Assembly (NCBI GenBank): GCA_032622095.1
Contig: CP136069.1
Span: 72,005,319 to 72,069,318 of the forward strand
DNA length: 64,000 nucleotides
Direction of reading: 5' to 3'
Source of the DNA: Siphonodentalium dalli
Lineage: Eukaryota; Mollusca; Scaphopoda; Gadilida; Siphonodentaliidae
The position numbers and the translations under genes are program-made. This document shows, piece after piece, positions 1-11,862 of the stretch (position 1 is its first letter; every line of letters begins with the position of its first letter). The notes beneath the pieces were generated by a model. That model ran no database searches. It was not told the DNA's origin and saw nothing but the letters and a program-made list of their open reading frames with translations.

Positions 1-210
1 TAGCACCCTTAGCTAAGAGATTTACTGCAAACTATGATAAAAATAAATATCTTTATTATGCCTTTATAGATAAATAATATACCACGTCTTCAGTTTTATC
101 TCTAATTTATTCACAAAATAACAAATGTATATGTAGTCTTGAAATCGCAATTTATTAAAATTATGATGTTGTTGTCATTGTGGTCCTGAAGAGATAGACT
201 AACTAGGGTT
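1..210. other. Left edge, nothing recognised
   Basis: AT-rich non-coding DNA. I see no exon, repeat family or RNA gene here. Confidence 0.5.
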
Positions 211-625
211 TTAACCCTTTCAGTGCCAGGGGCCGATCTCATCGGCCCTAATTTACGGTCTGTAAAATCAGCCCTTTTTTGGGTATGCTTAAGCATGCTA
301 TAGCGAATTTAAAAACAAACTAGATAAAACCTTAGGGGGATGTTATAACTCAAAACTAACACCAAGTATTCATAGTAATAATTTTGATGCCCATGAAAAA
401 GGTAAGATTCCCTGGCACTAAACCTACAAAATAAGTCTGTTAAAGAATACAAGAAAAAAATATAAAAATTGTAAAAAATAATAACAAATGTTGAAAAATT
501 GTTAGGCCAATGCATTCTCTTATATATGCGAGGCGACCTATGGTCGACTCACATATATAAGAGAATGCATTGGCACAGGGTATATGGGTTGATACAAAAA
601 TCGGACCTGGCACTGAAAGGGTTAA
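211..625. mobile_element. piggyBac-like MITE (TTAA family)
   Basis: The element begins CCCTTTCAGTGCC after TTAA at 211-214 and ends GGCACTGAAAGGG before TTAA at 622-625. TTAA duplication and CCC termini are typical of piggyBac-type elements. Inside, at about 507-573, is a palindrome whose arms read CAATGCATTCTCTTATATA and whose centre is GGCGACCTATGGTCGAC. There is no coding capacity. Confidence 0.75.
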
Positions 626-1654
626 ATAAGGTCGGTAGAGAATCCCCATTGAATCACAACTATATTTTCTTTGGCCTAAGCATCTCAGTTGCTCAAATTG
701 AGCTCTGGTGGTTATAAATCATATATTGTTAAGATTCTATTTTAGAATTTTAAGGCAATTTTATGACCGTTGGCACGATAGTTTTAAAAAACATCAACTG
801 ATTCCATTCAAGTTTTGTATATTGATCGCTCACAACAATATATATCGATCGAGTTCGATAACCAGGTTTGTCTGACTATTTTTACCTGAGTTATGGCCCT
901 TAGTTTGTCTATTTTTCAAAATTTAGCAGCTAGTTAAAATGATATATTGAATATATGCCAATAATTTTTAAATTCTTTTCTGACAGTCAGTCTTTTAACG
1001 CAACAAAAGCTTGATGCGTGCCATCTTCGATGTGCAACACTTGTTTTTAATTATATTCTACATGTACCTGCATGTATGAGTGTATACAAAGTGGTAAAAA
1101 TATTTATGAACATATCACCAGAAACAATTATAAAACATGTGCATGTTCTGTTAGATTCAATACCCAACACAATGAAGATAACATTAAGATTTATTTGATG
1201 ATCATCCGTTGTTAATCCTAATGAGGATTAAATTAGGCTTAACTCCATGGGTGCAGTAAATGACAAACCAGCTAATTAGGTCTAAGGATGTACTTCACAC
1301 CTTCTTTGTTCAGTTAATTAGCCCTATTGTACCAGTGTGACTTTACAGCCATTGTCTGCAGCAGTCCCAATTCAATTTAATCTTAATTGAAGTTGGCTAC
1401 CCTATTTATTCATATTAGAACATTTCATTTGTCTGTATCACAAGTTTATTGCTATTCATGCTGTATTCAACAATTGTGTGTTGTTATCTGTGTCCACTGC
1501 CAGCATGTACATACACACTGTACCACTAACATAAGACATGACAAAATTATATTAACTTTCTAATATGTTGTATGTATCTTTGCACACTCCATAGTACCAC
1601 AGTATGAGACTATGAGTATTCAATAGCCATCAATATGGATATTTTAGTAAAAGT
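626..1654. other. Non-coding stretch, nothing recognised
   Basis: AT-rich DNA upstream of the first recognisable host exon. I see no supported exon, repeat family or RNA gene. It is probably intron or intergenic DNA. Confidence 0.4.
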
Positions 1655-1825
1655 AATCAAAAAGTAATCAAAATGTAATCATGATTACAGTTACATTTGA
1701 AAGTAATCGATTACGATTACGATTACTTGTAATCAAGAAATGTCATGATTACTGATTACAGATGATTACTCCATGTTTTGTAATCGATTACTTTGATTAC
1801 AATTACTGATTACGATTACCCCAAC
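1655..1825. repeat. Degenerate GATTAC/GTAATC simple repeat
   Basis: The hexamer GATTAC and its complement GTAATC recur more than fifteen times in about 170 bp, often joined as the palindrome GTAATCGATTAC. This is a decayed simple-sequence tract with strong dyad symmetry and no coding potential. Confidence 0.7.
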
Positions 1826-2060
1826 CCTGATTGCCTCAAAATTTACATGGCTCTATATCTAGAATGTTTTTCAGATCTGGTCTGGATATTAAGTAGCTAA
1901 GATGAGATAGATCAAACAACAGAAATAAATCTATGAAAAGCTGATTAACAAACTTTAAATTATTTTCTTATTTCAAAACCAAAAAAGTTGAATCAGAATA
2001 TTTATCACAACTACTGATCAAGAGAAACAATTTCAACAACATGGTAAACATAATGTCGGC

Positions 2061-2656
2061 TAGACCAAGTCTTCTCAGTCCACAAGTGCTTGGGATATCG
2101 GTTGGGATGATGTTGTTTTTGGACCGAGTCCTGCCCCGTTGCTCTTGTATAACAGACTTTCATTCAAAAGATCTACTACATGTACATGTATATGTGGAGC
2201 CCGGGCATTCACAACACCCCTGAATGTGATTAATCATTTGACATGTCCGCGATTAATCTGCCTTCAAAATGATATATTGTTTACGTGATATAAAAAGGTA
2301 TAGTTATGATAGAATCGTTTAATGTATTGTTTACATGCATTTTCTGATAGCACGACAAATCAAAACGCACTGGAAGACAAGGCTTTGTTTACTTATAAAT
2401 TTTGTTGCTTTGACATTTAACGGACTTCTGATATACGCATATTTTATATAATCATGCTTGCGAAAGGCTTCCCTCTATGTTAATATATGCAAAGCTTCCA
2501 TTTTACCTAATCTGAAGACATACAAGCACTATGACTCCCGCCCATGGTTCTGGGTGTAAAGTCTGTTATAGAAGAGTAAAGGGATGGGACTCGGTCCAAA
2601 ACAGCATCAACCCAACTGATATCCCAAGCTGTTGTGGACCCAGAAGACTTTGTCTA
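2061..2656. mobile_element. MITE with TAGACCAAGTCTTCT termini, copy 1
   Basis: The left end TAGACCAAGTCTTCTCAGTC is mirrored by the right end (…GAAGACTTTGTCTA). The inverted arms extend about 90 bp through a motif telling TTGGGATATCGGTTGGGATG on the left and its complement on the right. A second copy lies at 10262-10796. It is non-coding. Confidence 0.65.
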
Positions 2657-2971
2657 AATGTAGGCGAGATACAGTATTAACAGCTTCAGTTGGAAGAAGT
2701 TCTAAGAAAATCTGAAGAAAACACGTGCTTCCTGGTCACCAATGATAGTTATTCTGAGCCACATAGTCATATTGAATGATAAAATGAGACAAGCTGGCCA
2801 CTACATGTTAAGGTAAGAAAAACTCAGGCGGGGGGAGATGATCAGGGCATAGGGGGGAGATAATCTAGGGGGAGATGTCATAGCACACAGGTACATATAT
2901 TAAGACACATCTTTTGTTTGAAGCTTGAAATATGCATTGTGTATTTACATGCAACAAATTTTTCATTTCAG

Positions 2972-3117
2972 TTGAGGATGGGAGGTCAAACAGAAAACTA
3001 AAGCGAGAGCCATCATATACCAAAGTAACTGCTCGAGAATCGCTATCCAGCATGGCTGCCAGATATGCATTTAATACTTACGAAACTGTGTCTGATGTCG
3101 AGAACACATATGCTACT
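2972..3117 (+). CDS. Host gene, internal exon A (receptor-tail-like protein)
   Basis: The exon is bounded by an acceptor (TTTTTCATTTCAG, intron ends 2971) and a donor (ACT|GTAAGT, intron starts 3118). It is 146 bp: it begins with the last two bases of a split codon and ends in phase 0, which fits exon B at 4992. It encodes about 49 residues, polar and basic at first, then carrying Tyr motifs SYTKV and TYETV plus the start of TYAT|V, which splicing to exon B completes. There is no membrane segment or domain here, so the ectodomain and transmembrane exons must lie upstream of the window. The likely role is a cytoplasmic signalling tail. The family is not recognised. Confidence 0.6.
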
Positions 3118-3148
3118 GTAAGTTAGCATTCTCTTATTCTCACTAGAC

Positions 3149-3359
3149 TAATGCCCTAATTAATCGCTCCTTAACCACAGCAGAATTATGGGTAATTTTT
3201 CAGGATTTAGTCGGAAATATGGCTTGTTGCTATTCATCGGAAAACTCTCAGTGAGAGCTTTCCGATGAATGGCAACAAGCCATATTACCAACTAAATCCT
3301 GAAAAATTACCTATAATTCTGCTGTGGTTAAGGAGTCGATTATTTTGGGCATTACTGTA
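3149..3359. mobile_element. Palindromic mariner-type MITE, copy 1
   Basis: Near-perfect fold-back of about 210 bp with ends TAATGCCCTAATTAATCG and GATTATTTTGGGCATTACTG. It shares the arms CCACAGCAGAATTATGGGTA and GGATTTAGTCGGAAATATGG with the other copies. It sits 31 bp after the exon A donor. Confidence 0.75.
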
Positions 3360-3689
3360 TTGTCAACTGATTATGAAAGGATGCTATAATAGCATCTAAT
3401 CATCATTATTTTGATAAGAAAGCATGGGTGACTTCTTATAAATAGTTATCCAATCATTCAGGGGCGAATAGGTACTGATTTGAGAGGTAATTGCTGCATA
3501 GGCTTGAAACATTTGGCCACCGACAGCTGCCGGGAGCATTGAAATGAGCGGTATCTGTCAATTGGCCTTATCAACCATCCATCTGGAACTCTTGTTTTCC
3601 AGATAACTCAAATATTATTTAACACATATTTTGTGTTGAGTTTTTACCTACAGTTTGGTGAGGTCGGGTAGTGTGCAGGCCGCGAACTG

Positions 3690-4030
3690 ATATAGATTGG
3701 GATAGCACGATAACATAAACAAATATCAACAGATTTTTTTATGTTCGGTATATGAGACTTGTTCAACAATGTCTTCATCAGGTTTTGAAAATTGGCCAAG
3801 TCCGCCTACTTTGGGCAGAGTTACGGCCCTTAATTAGTTCATTTTCGTGAATTTGTATTGCAATAGCATGATGACTTTAACAGATATCAACTGATTTGTT
3901 GTTATTCAGACTTGCTTAACAATTTCTTTATTGAGTTACGAAAACCAGTCAGGTCCACCTATCTTGGGCAGAGTTACAGCCCTTAATTACTTCATTTTTG
4001 TGAATTTTGATTGTTATTGCACAATGACTT
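3690..4030. repeat. Two-unit tandem repeat of about 180 bp
   Basis: Two diverged units each contain ATCAACTGATTTGTT-like, GACTTG, CAGGTC(C)ACCTA, TTGGGCAGAGTTAC and GGCCCTTAATTA blocks. It lies within intron A and is non-coding. Confidence 0.55.
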
Positions 4031-4149
4031 TTGCGATGTCAGTTCGCAGGTGAATATTTGGTATGTCAGACTTGTTTATAATAGCCAGTTACAATTAAGA
4101 CATTTTCAATCCAAGCCCATGTTTGGCATAGTTACCACAACTCGACCCA

Positions 4150-4615
4150 CATCCAAGCCTGCAAATAGCCTGCAAATTCCTCTCATTTGCAGAATGCGGT
4201 CCCCAGAAGGTGAATTTAGTGATGCTATCCCACACAGCAGGCCTGCATGACCAAACTCACCCTCTAGTGACCTCATTCTGCATGACCTCATCTTCTGGGA
4301 AGTATCTATAGTCTCAAATTAACATTGTTTTAAGTTACTTTTTCCCATCTGGGAAGTTTCTATATCCCTAATTAGTAGAAGATAAAATGCATAATCGAGG
4401 TGGCTAATTAGTGAACATCACCAACTTCAACTGGGGAACTTCAATCTGATTTTAGGTCTCCCATAGCAGTTGAGGCCTAATCAGAATGAGGTTCCCAGAG
4501 GGTGAATTTAGTGATGCTAGCCCACTGTGCAGGATAGCATTACTAATTTCACCCTCTGGGGACCTCATTCTGCAAATGACAGACACCCCATTTGCAGGCT
4601 TGCCCGCATCTATGA
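4150..4615. repeat. Unnamed inverted-repeat family R3, copy 1
   Basis: The blocks CATTTGCAGAATG, CCCAGAGGGTGAATTTAGTG and CACCAAATTCACCCTCTGGG occur in both orientations, giving local fold-backs. The same family recurs at 20600, 21030, 22262, 25550, 26750 and 27575. It looks like a non-autonomous transposon; I could not define its termini. Confidence 0.55.
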
Positions 4616-4671
4616 TGCAATTCTTTGTTATCAAATAATTCTAAGTCTATTAACAATATCTACAATACAAA

Positions 4672-4722
4672 TTTGAGTTATATTTAAATTTGAGTTATAT
4701 TTAAATTTGAGTTATATTTATC
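4672..4722. repeat. Short tandem repeat, three 17-bp units
   Basis: AATTTGAGTTATATTTA is repeated three times head to tail. Confidence 0.8.
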
Positions 4723-4854
4723 CTATAATTTTTGCTAGAATATAATCATCATGTTTCAACTTCTAAAAATGCTTGCCTTACAGTTTGAAAAAAAAATCAC
4801 CAATCACTCTCTCATTAGCACTCAACTGGTGTCACACGAGATATCAGACCTTTT

Positions 4855-4960
4855 TATTGTTAGGCCAGTGCATTCTGTGTTATATGCAAGGTTCCCTATG
4901 GGAGACTCACATATATAAGAGAATGCAATATTTCAGAAGCTCCAGTCATGGAAGGGTTAA
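4855..4960. mobile_element. TTAA MITE remnant next to exon B
   Basis: It keeps the palindrome GGCCAGTGCATTCT / AGAGAATGCA and the terminus CCAGTCATGGAAGGG before TTAA at 4957-4960. The left end is missing. It ends 31 bp before the start of exon B, so the branch-point region of that exon abuts the MITE edge. Confidence 0.6.
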
Positions 4961-4991
4961 TGGCCTGAATCCTCATTCTCTTATCTTACAG

Positions 4992-5085
4992 GTGGAGGGA
5001 GGATCTGGTGATGGCATTGTAAAGAGATCTGTACAGAGAAATAGCCTCACGAGTGAGACGTATGCAGAAATAGAAGGATCTGCAG
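4992..5085 (+). CDS. Host gene, internal exon B
   Basis: Acceptor CTTATCTTACAG precedes GTG at 4992 and donor GCAG|GTTAGT follows 5085. The 94-bp exon is phase 0 at entry and phase 1 at exit. Both phases match its neighbours (exon A ends in phase 0; exon C starts with two bases of a split Gly codon). It encodes about 31 residues. Joined to exon A it completes the motif TYATV, and it carries SETYAEI, an ITIM-like SH2-binding sequence. The matching phases on both sides are the main evidence that this is a real exon. Confidence 0.65.
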
Positions 5086-5139
5086 GTTAGTATAGTTGTA
5101 TATTATAGTTAAATATATTTAGTATGCTGATTAATCGCA

Positions 5140-5560
5140 TGAACATACAGGTCAAGTTCGAACTTTGTTTCAGTCAGACCATTTCTAATGGAGTTGTGCC
5201 CCTTTTTATACACCCGATTTTTTTATAAATGAGACGTATTATGTTATTAGTCTGTCTGTCCGTTCGCTTTTGGTTTCCAGATGATAACTTTAGATAGTCA
5301 CGACTGAATGGAATTCAATTTAGTATGTGGGTTTAAAGCACAAAATACAGGTCAAGTTCAATTTGGGTTCCGCCCGCCAATTTTCACCAGAGTTATGGCC
5401 ATTTTTGTTGGAATTTGCACTAAATGTTCATTTTCGGATGATAACTTTGGTAATTCTGAATTGATTGAAATGAAATTGGCTTGTAAAGTTTACTAGCCCA
5501 AAATACAGGTCAAGTTTGAAGTTTGATTTGATGATTGTTCCCAGAATCAATTTATCATTT
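5140..5560. repeat. Degenerate tandem repeat with CAGGTCAAGTT blocks
   Basis: Units of about 180 bp contain ACAGGTCAAGTTCGAA, then GTTTTGGCC/GAGTTATGGCC, then CGGATGATAACTTTGG. Non-coding. Confidence 0.5.
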
Positions 5561-5599
5561 ATGAGTAGGCACTGGTCAAATAAAGCCACCTTAATCAGG

Positions 5600-6235
5600 G
5601 GATGTGTGGCGAGTCGCCTTTTTAGTTCAACTTGGCAAAGTATCCATCATCAGTCCGACCATGATCCGTCAACTATTTCCTTTAGCACAACCTACAGGTC
5701 ACATCTTTCATCCGATCGTCACCAAACTTCGATTGGTTCTTCAGGGTGACCTCTAGATGATAGCCATCGATTTTTTCCCAAATTTCCCAGCAGCCATCTT
5801 GGATTTCAAATTTGAATCCATCAGTGCACCCTCCAGCCTGCATTTATCAGGGAATTGTTTTTTAAATTTACAGGCATGTTCATGATCACCTCTGGATCGG
5901 AGCTATCAAATTTGAACAATTTTCAATGAAAAACAGCCATCCCGGTTTTACTCTTTGCATGACTAAATCCTTTGGCATGCATGACTAAATCCTTTGGCAC
6001 ACCCTACCGACTACATCCCTCATCCAATCGTTACCAAACTTCATATGGATCTTTTTCATGACCACTAGACTGGAGCCATTGAAATACTTGGCCGCCAGTG
6101 GCCATCTTGGATTTTACTTTTGCATAACTAAATCCTTCGACACACCCTACAGGCCACATTCCTCATCCGATTGTCACCAAACGTTATACAGATCTTCGGG
6201 GTGACATCTAGATGGGAGCCACCTATTGTTTCCCA
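5600..6235. repeat. Interspersed repeat with CCATCTTGGATTT and ATCCGATCGTCACC blocks
   Basis: Repeated modules: CATCCGATCGTCACCAAACT, GGGTGACCTCTAGATG, GGGAGCCAT, CAGCCATCTTGGATT and ACTAAATCCTTTGGCACACC. The same modules recur at 16920-17420, 26000-26640, 37600-37810 and 39780-40560, in both orientations. Confidence 0.6.
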
Positions 6236-6417
6236 TATTTGATAAAACAATATGGCCTATCGTCTGGTATGTACTATATAATAAATCAATCATCTGTTAA
6301 TCCATCAATATATTTCTGTCAGAAAATTATGAATTTAAATGGGAATCAGAATGCATAATCATGTGCCATGAATATTAACTTTGATAAAATAGTCAGTTGA
6401 CAATTTCATAAATAGAG

Positions 6418-6565
6418 GATATGAAATGAGTGTTTCTCTCATATGATATTTATGAAACGAGTCTAAGAATTTTCAGTTTTCTCGAGCCTCCGGCGAGAGA
6501 AAACTGAAAATTCATGACGAGTTTCATAAATATCATATGAGAGAAACACGAATTACATATTCTAT
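6418..6565. repeat. Long hairpin
   Basis: AATGAGTGTTTCTCTCATATG … GAGCCTCCGGCGAG … CATATGAGAGAAACACG forms an inverted repeat with arms of about 60 bp around GAAAACTGAAAATTC. This is a probable MITE core; related AATTACATATTCTATTTATC sequence recurs at 6545 and 6785. Confidence 0.6.
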
Positions 6566-7129
6566 TTATCATATGACACCTATAAATTGATTATGATGTC
6601 CAAAACGCACACAAATCACTAAATAGCTATATGACATCGGCAGCAAAAGGTTAATGTGACGTCACTTCATTGCACCGGAAGCCCAATTACACCTGGTGAA
6701 CTAGCAGAAATAATATGCACGCGAAGATATAGTGCGCTATTCTGTTCTCAGTTTGTGACATTATATCGTATGTTTATTAGATAAATACGAATTACATATT
6801 CTATTTATCGTATAACAATGTCCAAAACTATATATTTCAAGATTATAATTGCGAGAATTTCGGCATCGCGTTGATTGACGCGCACGAATTTGACCTGCAT
6901 TTAGTTAGAGATACGGTTCGGTCCCGGCTGCCATTCGGCCAATCAAAACACACTTTTTGTCAACAAACCAATCAAATTATCGGAAGGTGATATGAACTAG
7001 TAGTTCATATGAAATTGATTTATGACATACTTTCCAACGTAAATAATGATTGAGTCATATGATAAATAGTAATTGTGCGTTCCGGATAAGATTGATCTAA
7101 TATTACCATGACATATATTATGACCAGGG

Positions 7130-8500
7130 TATTATTATACCCCCTTTTAAAAAAAAAGGGGGGTATACTGTTTTGCACCTGTCCGTCCGTGTATCCGTCT
7201 GTCATACCATCTAGCCATACGTCCGTCCGATGTCTGTTCATGTCATAACTTGAACAGTAGTGCTCGGATTTCAATGAAATTAGGTATGGGTGTTCACTAC
7301 TATGAGGACATTAAATAGAGGTCTCCATCGTTTTGTTCGGATTTTCCATTCTAGAGTTATTCATCTTTGTTTATCTGGAAATTGTGGCTTTTTGGTCCGT
7401 CTGGTGTATGTTCACAACTATGAGGATATTAAATAGAGGGTTCCATCGTTTTGTTCGGATTTTCCATTCTAGAGTTATTCATCTTTGTTTATCTTGAATG
7501 TTGGATTTTTGGTCCGTCTGGTTTCTGTTCATGTCATAACTTGAACTGTAGTGCTCGTATCGCAATGACATTTGATATCGATGTTGACTACTATGAGAGC
7601 ATTCAATAGAGGGTTCTATCGTTTTGTTTTGATTTTCCATTCTAGAGTTATTCATCTTTGTTTATCTGGAAATGTTGGCTTTTTGGTCTCTCTGGTGTCT
7701 GTTCATGTCGTAATTTCAACAATTGTGCTGGGATCTCAATAGAATTTGGTACGGATGTTCACTGCTATGAGGAGATCAAAAAGAGGGTTCCATTGTTTTG
7801 TTTGGATATTCCATTCTAGAGTTATACATCTTTGTTCATCTGGAAATGTTGGCTTTTTGGTCTCTCTGGTGTCTTTTCATGTCGTAATTTCAACAATTGT
7901 GCTGGGATCTCAATGGAATTTGGTTTGGATGTTCACTGCTATGAGGATATTCAATAGGGGGTTCCTATGTTTTACACCGCTGTTCCTTTCTAGAGTTATT
8001 CATCTTTGTTCATCTGGAAATGTTGGCTTTTTAGTCCATCTGGTGTCTGTTCATGTTGTAACTTCAACAATTGTGCTGGGATCTCAATGGAATTTTGTAT
8101 GGATATTCACTGCTATGAGGACATTCAATAGGGGGTTCCATTGTTCTGTTCCGCTTTTCCATTCTAGAGTTATTCATCTTTGTTTATCTGGAAATGTTGG
8201 TTGTTTGGTCCGATGTCTGTTCAGCTCATAACTTGAACAGTAATGCTCGGAACTCAATGAAATTTTGTATGGATGTTCACCAATATGAGGACATTTAATG
8301 GCACATTTAAAAGTTTGTTTTGGTTTTTTGTTCTATAGTTATCTTTGTTTATATGAAAATGCTGATTTCTGGGGCCATATGTCTGAGTATAGCCATCATA
8401 AGTTATAGATGTGCCCACACTAGGCGGTATGCCACGAGGGGGTATGCGCCGGACGACAGTCCATCTCTTGTTTGATACAGCCAACATTCTGTTCATACCA
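7130..8500. repeat. Tandem array, about 170-190 bp units, copy 1
   Basis: About six units built on GTTCACTACTATGAGGACAT, TTCCATTCTAGAGTTATTCA, TGTTTATCTGGAAATGTTGG and GGTGTCTGTTCATGTC. It starts with a TATACCCCCTTTT / AAAAGGGGGGTATA hairpin and a GTCCGTCCGT run, and ends at GGTATGCGCCGGACGACAGT. A sister array lies at 28675-30030. The long open frames across it follow from unit periodicity. Confidence 0.8.
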
Positions 8501-9139
8501 GTAGATGATAAATTCTGTGAAACTTATAAATATTATGGAAATAGCATGTAACCAGGTGTTATGTGGTGTTATTTTCATATTACGGCAGTAATTTTATAGC
8601 CCAATACAACCAATTACCATCCAGCACTATTCTCAGGTTTTATTTTTGGACATGGAATTTAAAATCTGCATATGATGGACCAAAACCGTGGTTGGCCCAT
8701 CCTATCTTAGGTTTTACGGAACCAACATTTTAACCCAAGCGAACCCCTGCCTTAGCGACCTAATTGTCAATGAATATTTAGTAAGAGATGGTTAAAATGT
8801 CAAAAATAATTTTCATGTTCACGTCTCTCATATTATGCTTAACATCATATCTGAAGCATTCAAAATTAAGATTTCATGGGCATTCCCTCTTTTATCTTCT
8901 TGATGCATCTCTTTATTTCATCCAAAATCACACAAACATGTACTTTTGTATTTTTTATTGAGATTTCAGTCCTCTTTTACATGTTTGAATGTAGTTACAA
9001 ATTAAAGTATTGAATCGGAAATCTGAACTGGGAAATAGATCTGTTCAATCTCACTTCCGTCTATGTACTGTAATTATTTTATATCGCAAAGTACCGCTTA
9101 AAATTTTCCCCGATGTAACCCTTACTATATTAGATGGAT

Positions 9140-9660
9140 TCTCTCACTCAGTTAATATATAGAGGATCTAAAAGCTCGGTCCAGCCATAATTTACTGGAC
9201 GAGTTTTGTAAATTCTGCTATAAACTGGGGACGACTTGTAGATTCTATTTATTACATGATCCAAAACCTCGACAAAACATACTTAAATCAACAAATGGGA
9301 TGCAAAACTAGCATCGGCTTCTATAAGGCATGCGATGACGTTTCACGAAACTATGCGTTGTTTGCCCGCGTGAAGAAATAGTCCCAGATAAATAAAGACT
9401 CTTTGGCGTATTTAATGGCGTATATTTAATGACATAACTTTTCAGACTCTTCATTCATTATTGTTTGTTGGAAAAATATTGGAAGCCATAGTATTTTTAG
9501 ATGTAACGCACGGATTGTAAACAGACGACAAACCGGAAGTCAAAGGTCACCTGGCACTATTTCCTGTTATTAAACGAACGTTTAATATCACAATTTATAG
9601 AATGGGTTTATTGAATGGAATAAGGGTAGGATCATGTAATAAAAGAGTATATATTGGAAA
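9140..9660. repeat. Dispersed repeat shared with 13110-13570
   Basis: It matches the interior of the TTAA element at 12931-13590: TATATAGAGGATCTA, GTAGATTCTATTTATTACAT, ATACTTAAATCAACAAATGG and GGCTTCTATAAGGC. Termini are lost here. Confidence 0.6.
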
Positions 9661-9749
9661 TGGTTCATTATTCATCCAGATAGGTTTTAAAAAAAAAATA
9701 AGCAGATGACAGATAATACAATTACAGAAGGTGTCCTATTTATTGGAGC

Positions 9750-9832
9750 GAAATGTTCAGATAATAAATTCAACAAACTGAGCAATTGACCTACATGTAT
9801 GGTCATTTGTTGAACTTATTATCTGAACATTT
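9750..9832. repeat. Hairpin with ATGTTCAGATAATAAATTCAAC arms
   Basis: Arms AAATGTTCAGATAATAAATT and its complement lie around CATGTATGGTCA. A related fold occurs at 37318-37382. Confidence 0.6.
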
Positions 9833-9976
9833 CCTAAGGGAACTACTCATCAATGAGTAATTAATTTAGAAAGGATTAATAGCATGAATGAAAAGACTGC
9901 ACAGGCATGGTTTCGTGGCCATGTGTGTGGACCTAAGAAATGGGGAAAATACCTTTGCATGGCCTTACAATATATA

Positions 9977-10189
9977 CAGTAATGCCCTAAATAATTGACT
10001 TCTTAACCACAGCAGAATTATGGGTAATTTTTCAGGATTTAGTTGGAAATATGTCTTGTTACCATTCATTGGAAAGCTCTGAGTGAGAGCTTTCCGATGA
10101 ATGGCAACAAGCCATATTTCCGACTAAATCCTGAAAAATTACCCATAATTCTGCTGTGGTTAAGGAGTCGATCATTTAGGGCATTACTG
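9977..10189. mobile_element. Palindromic mariner-type MITE, copy 2
   Basis: Intact fold-back beginning CAGTAATGCCCTAAATAATT and ending GCATTACTG, with TA on each side. The centre is AGCTCTGAGTGAGAGCT. The CAGT termini and TA duplication are of Tc1/mariner type. Confidence 0.8.
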
Positions 10190-10261
10190 TACTTTAGAAC
10201 TAGATGAGTGAATCCATTCAGGAATCAAGAGGTTAGTTACAGCAAATAAACTACAGTTACT

Positions 10262-10796
10262 TTAGACCAAGTCTTCTCGGTCCACAACAGCTTACTCTAC
10301 TCTAACAGACTTTCATTGAGAAGATGTACTACATTTACACGTGGAGCCCGGGCATTCATGTGAACCCCTGAATGTGATTAATCATCTGACATGTCTGAGA
10401 TTAATCTGTCTTCAATTTGATATATCAATTACCATGATAGAAAAGGGTGCAGTGATGATACAATCGTTTAATATATTCTTTACATACATTTGCTGATAGC
10501 GCAACAAATCAAAATTCTCTGGAAAACAACGCTTTGTTTACTTATAAATCTCATTGGATTGACATTAAATGGACCTCTGATGTTCATACTTTTGATATCA
10601 TCATGATTTGGAAAGGCTGCTATCTATGTTCATATAAGCAAAGGCTCCATTTGACCTAATCCGAAGACATACAAGCAAGATTTATAACTCCTGCCCACGA
10701 TTTTGGGCATAAAGTCTGTTATAGACGGACTCAGTCCAAAACAGCATCAACCCAACCAATATCCTAAGCTGTTGTGGACCGAGAACACTTGGTATA
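10262..10796. mobile_element. MITE with TAGACCAAGTCTTCT termini, copy 2
   Basis: Same ends and interior (GGAGCCCGGGCATTCA, TGAATGTGATTAATCAT) as 2061-2656, with internal deletions near each end. Confidence 0.65.
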
Positions 10797-11017
10797 TAGT
10801 TACTTCAGATACTAAGGCCAGATATATATGAAAAAATGTTTGTTTCTCCGGAAAAACCTCATCCCCAAAAAACCTGCTACTCGAGCATATTTATGACCTG
10901 CCATAAATAAGTAAATACATACGGTAAATTATACTGCACATCCTTATTCATCTGACAGAAGTCTTTATGACAAAAGTTGACAACACACAAAATGCACCAA
11001 TGCCTTCAATTCATGTA

Positions 11018-11231
11018 CAGTAATGCCCTAAATAATTGACTCCTTAACCACAGCAGAATTATGGGTAATTTTTCAAGATTTAGTCAGAGATATGGCTAGG
11101 TTACCATTTGTCGGAAAGCTCTCACTGAGAGCTTTCCGATGAATGGTAACAAGCCATATTTCTGACTAAATCCTGAAAAATTACCAATAATTCTGCTGTG
11201 TTTAAGGAGTCGATTATTTAGGGCATTACTG
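11018..11231. mobile_element. Palindromic mariner-type MITE, copy 3
   Basis: CAGTAATGCCCTAAATAATT … GGGCATTACTG flanked by TA. Arms differ at a few positions from the other copies. Confidence 0.8.
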
Positions 11232-11300
11232 TATATTGCATATAATCACAAACCCTGTTTGAGGTTTATAGATCAAATTATACAGATGAAGTTCCATGTT

Positions 11301-11568
11301 TTAACCCTTCCATGACTTGGAGCTTCCTAAAATTTTGCGAAAACCATGTGCCAATGTATTCTCTTATACATGTATATGGGAGTCTCCCATTGGGACCCTC
11401 GCATATATAAGAGAATACATTGGCCTAAAAATATTTACCTTGACCTTGTAAGCCTGTGCAGTCTCTCATATATGCGAGGCTCCCTATGAGAGACTCATAT
11501 ATAAGAGAATGCACTTGCACAGGATCTTTAATGTTGCACCAGTGCTGCTCCCGTCATTAAATGGTTAA
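11301..11568. mobile_element. TTAA MITE
   Basis: TTAA at 11301 is followed by CCCTTCCATGAC, and the right end is CATTAAATGG before TTAA at 11565-11568. Two palindromes with AATGTATTCTCTTATA and GCACTTGCACAGG features lie inside. Confidence 0.65.
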
Positions 11569-11753
11569 TGAGTATCATTGTATCCGCACAACTTTTATTA
11601 CAAATCTGTGAGTTTGAAATTAAGGATAAATTTTGATGGACATCAGTCCTGTTTCGATACCCCGTCCACATTTAGTGTCTTAGGGCGAATATGGGACTAA
11701 AATATAAATACTTTCCTCCTTACAAAAATAATTTGAAATAAATAATAAATAGA

Positions 11754-11862
11754 CAATAGTTAACTGTTCTGAGTAGCATACGGTTTTTCTCCTCGAATGA
11801 GATGCGGAGGATTATTATTCCGAGGCAAAAATCCATACGCTACTCAAAACAGTTGACTGTTG
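11754..11862. repeat. Hairpin with imperfect arms
   Basis: CAATAGTTAACTGTTCTGAG … CTCAAAACAGTTGACTGTTG pairs over about 40 bp, with an inner GGAGGATTATTATTCCG loop. Probable MITE core. Confidence 0.5.

Noticed and set aside
3149-3359. Palindromic MITE hairpins as microRNA genes
   Set aside because: Repeated in many near-identical copies with transposon termini; MITE origin explains the hairpin.
7746-8231. 161-aa and, at 29314-29808, 164-aa open frames
   Set aside because: They translate the 170-190 bp tandem array and repeat the same peptide; no splice sites or domain.
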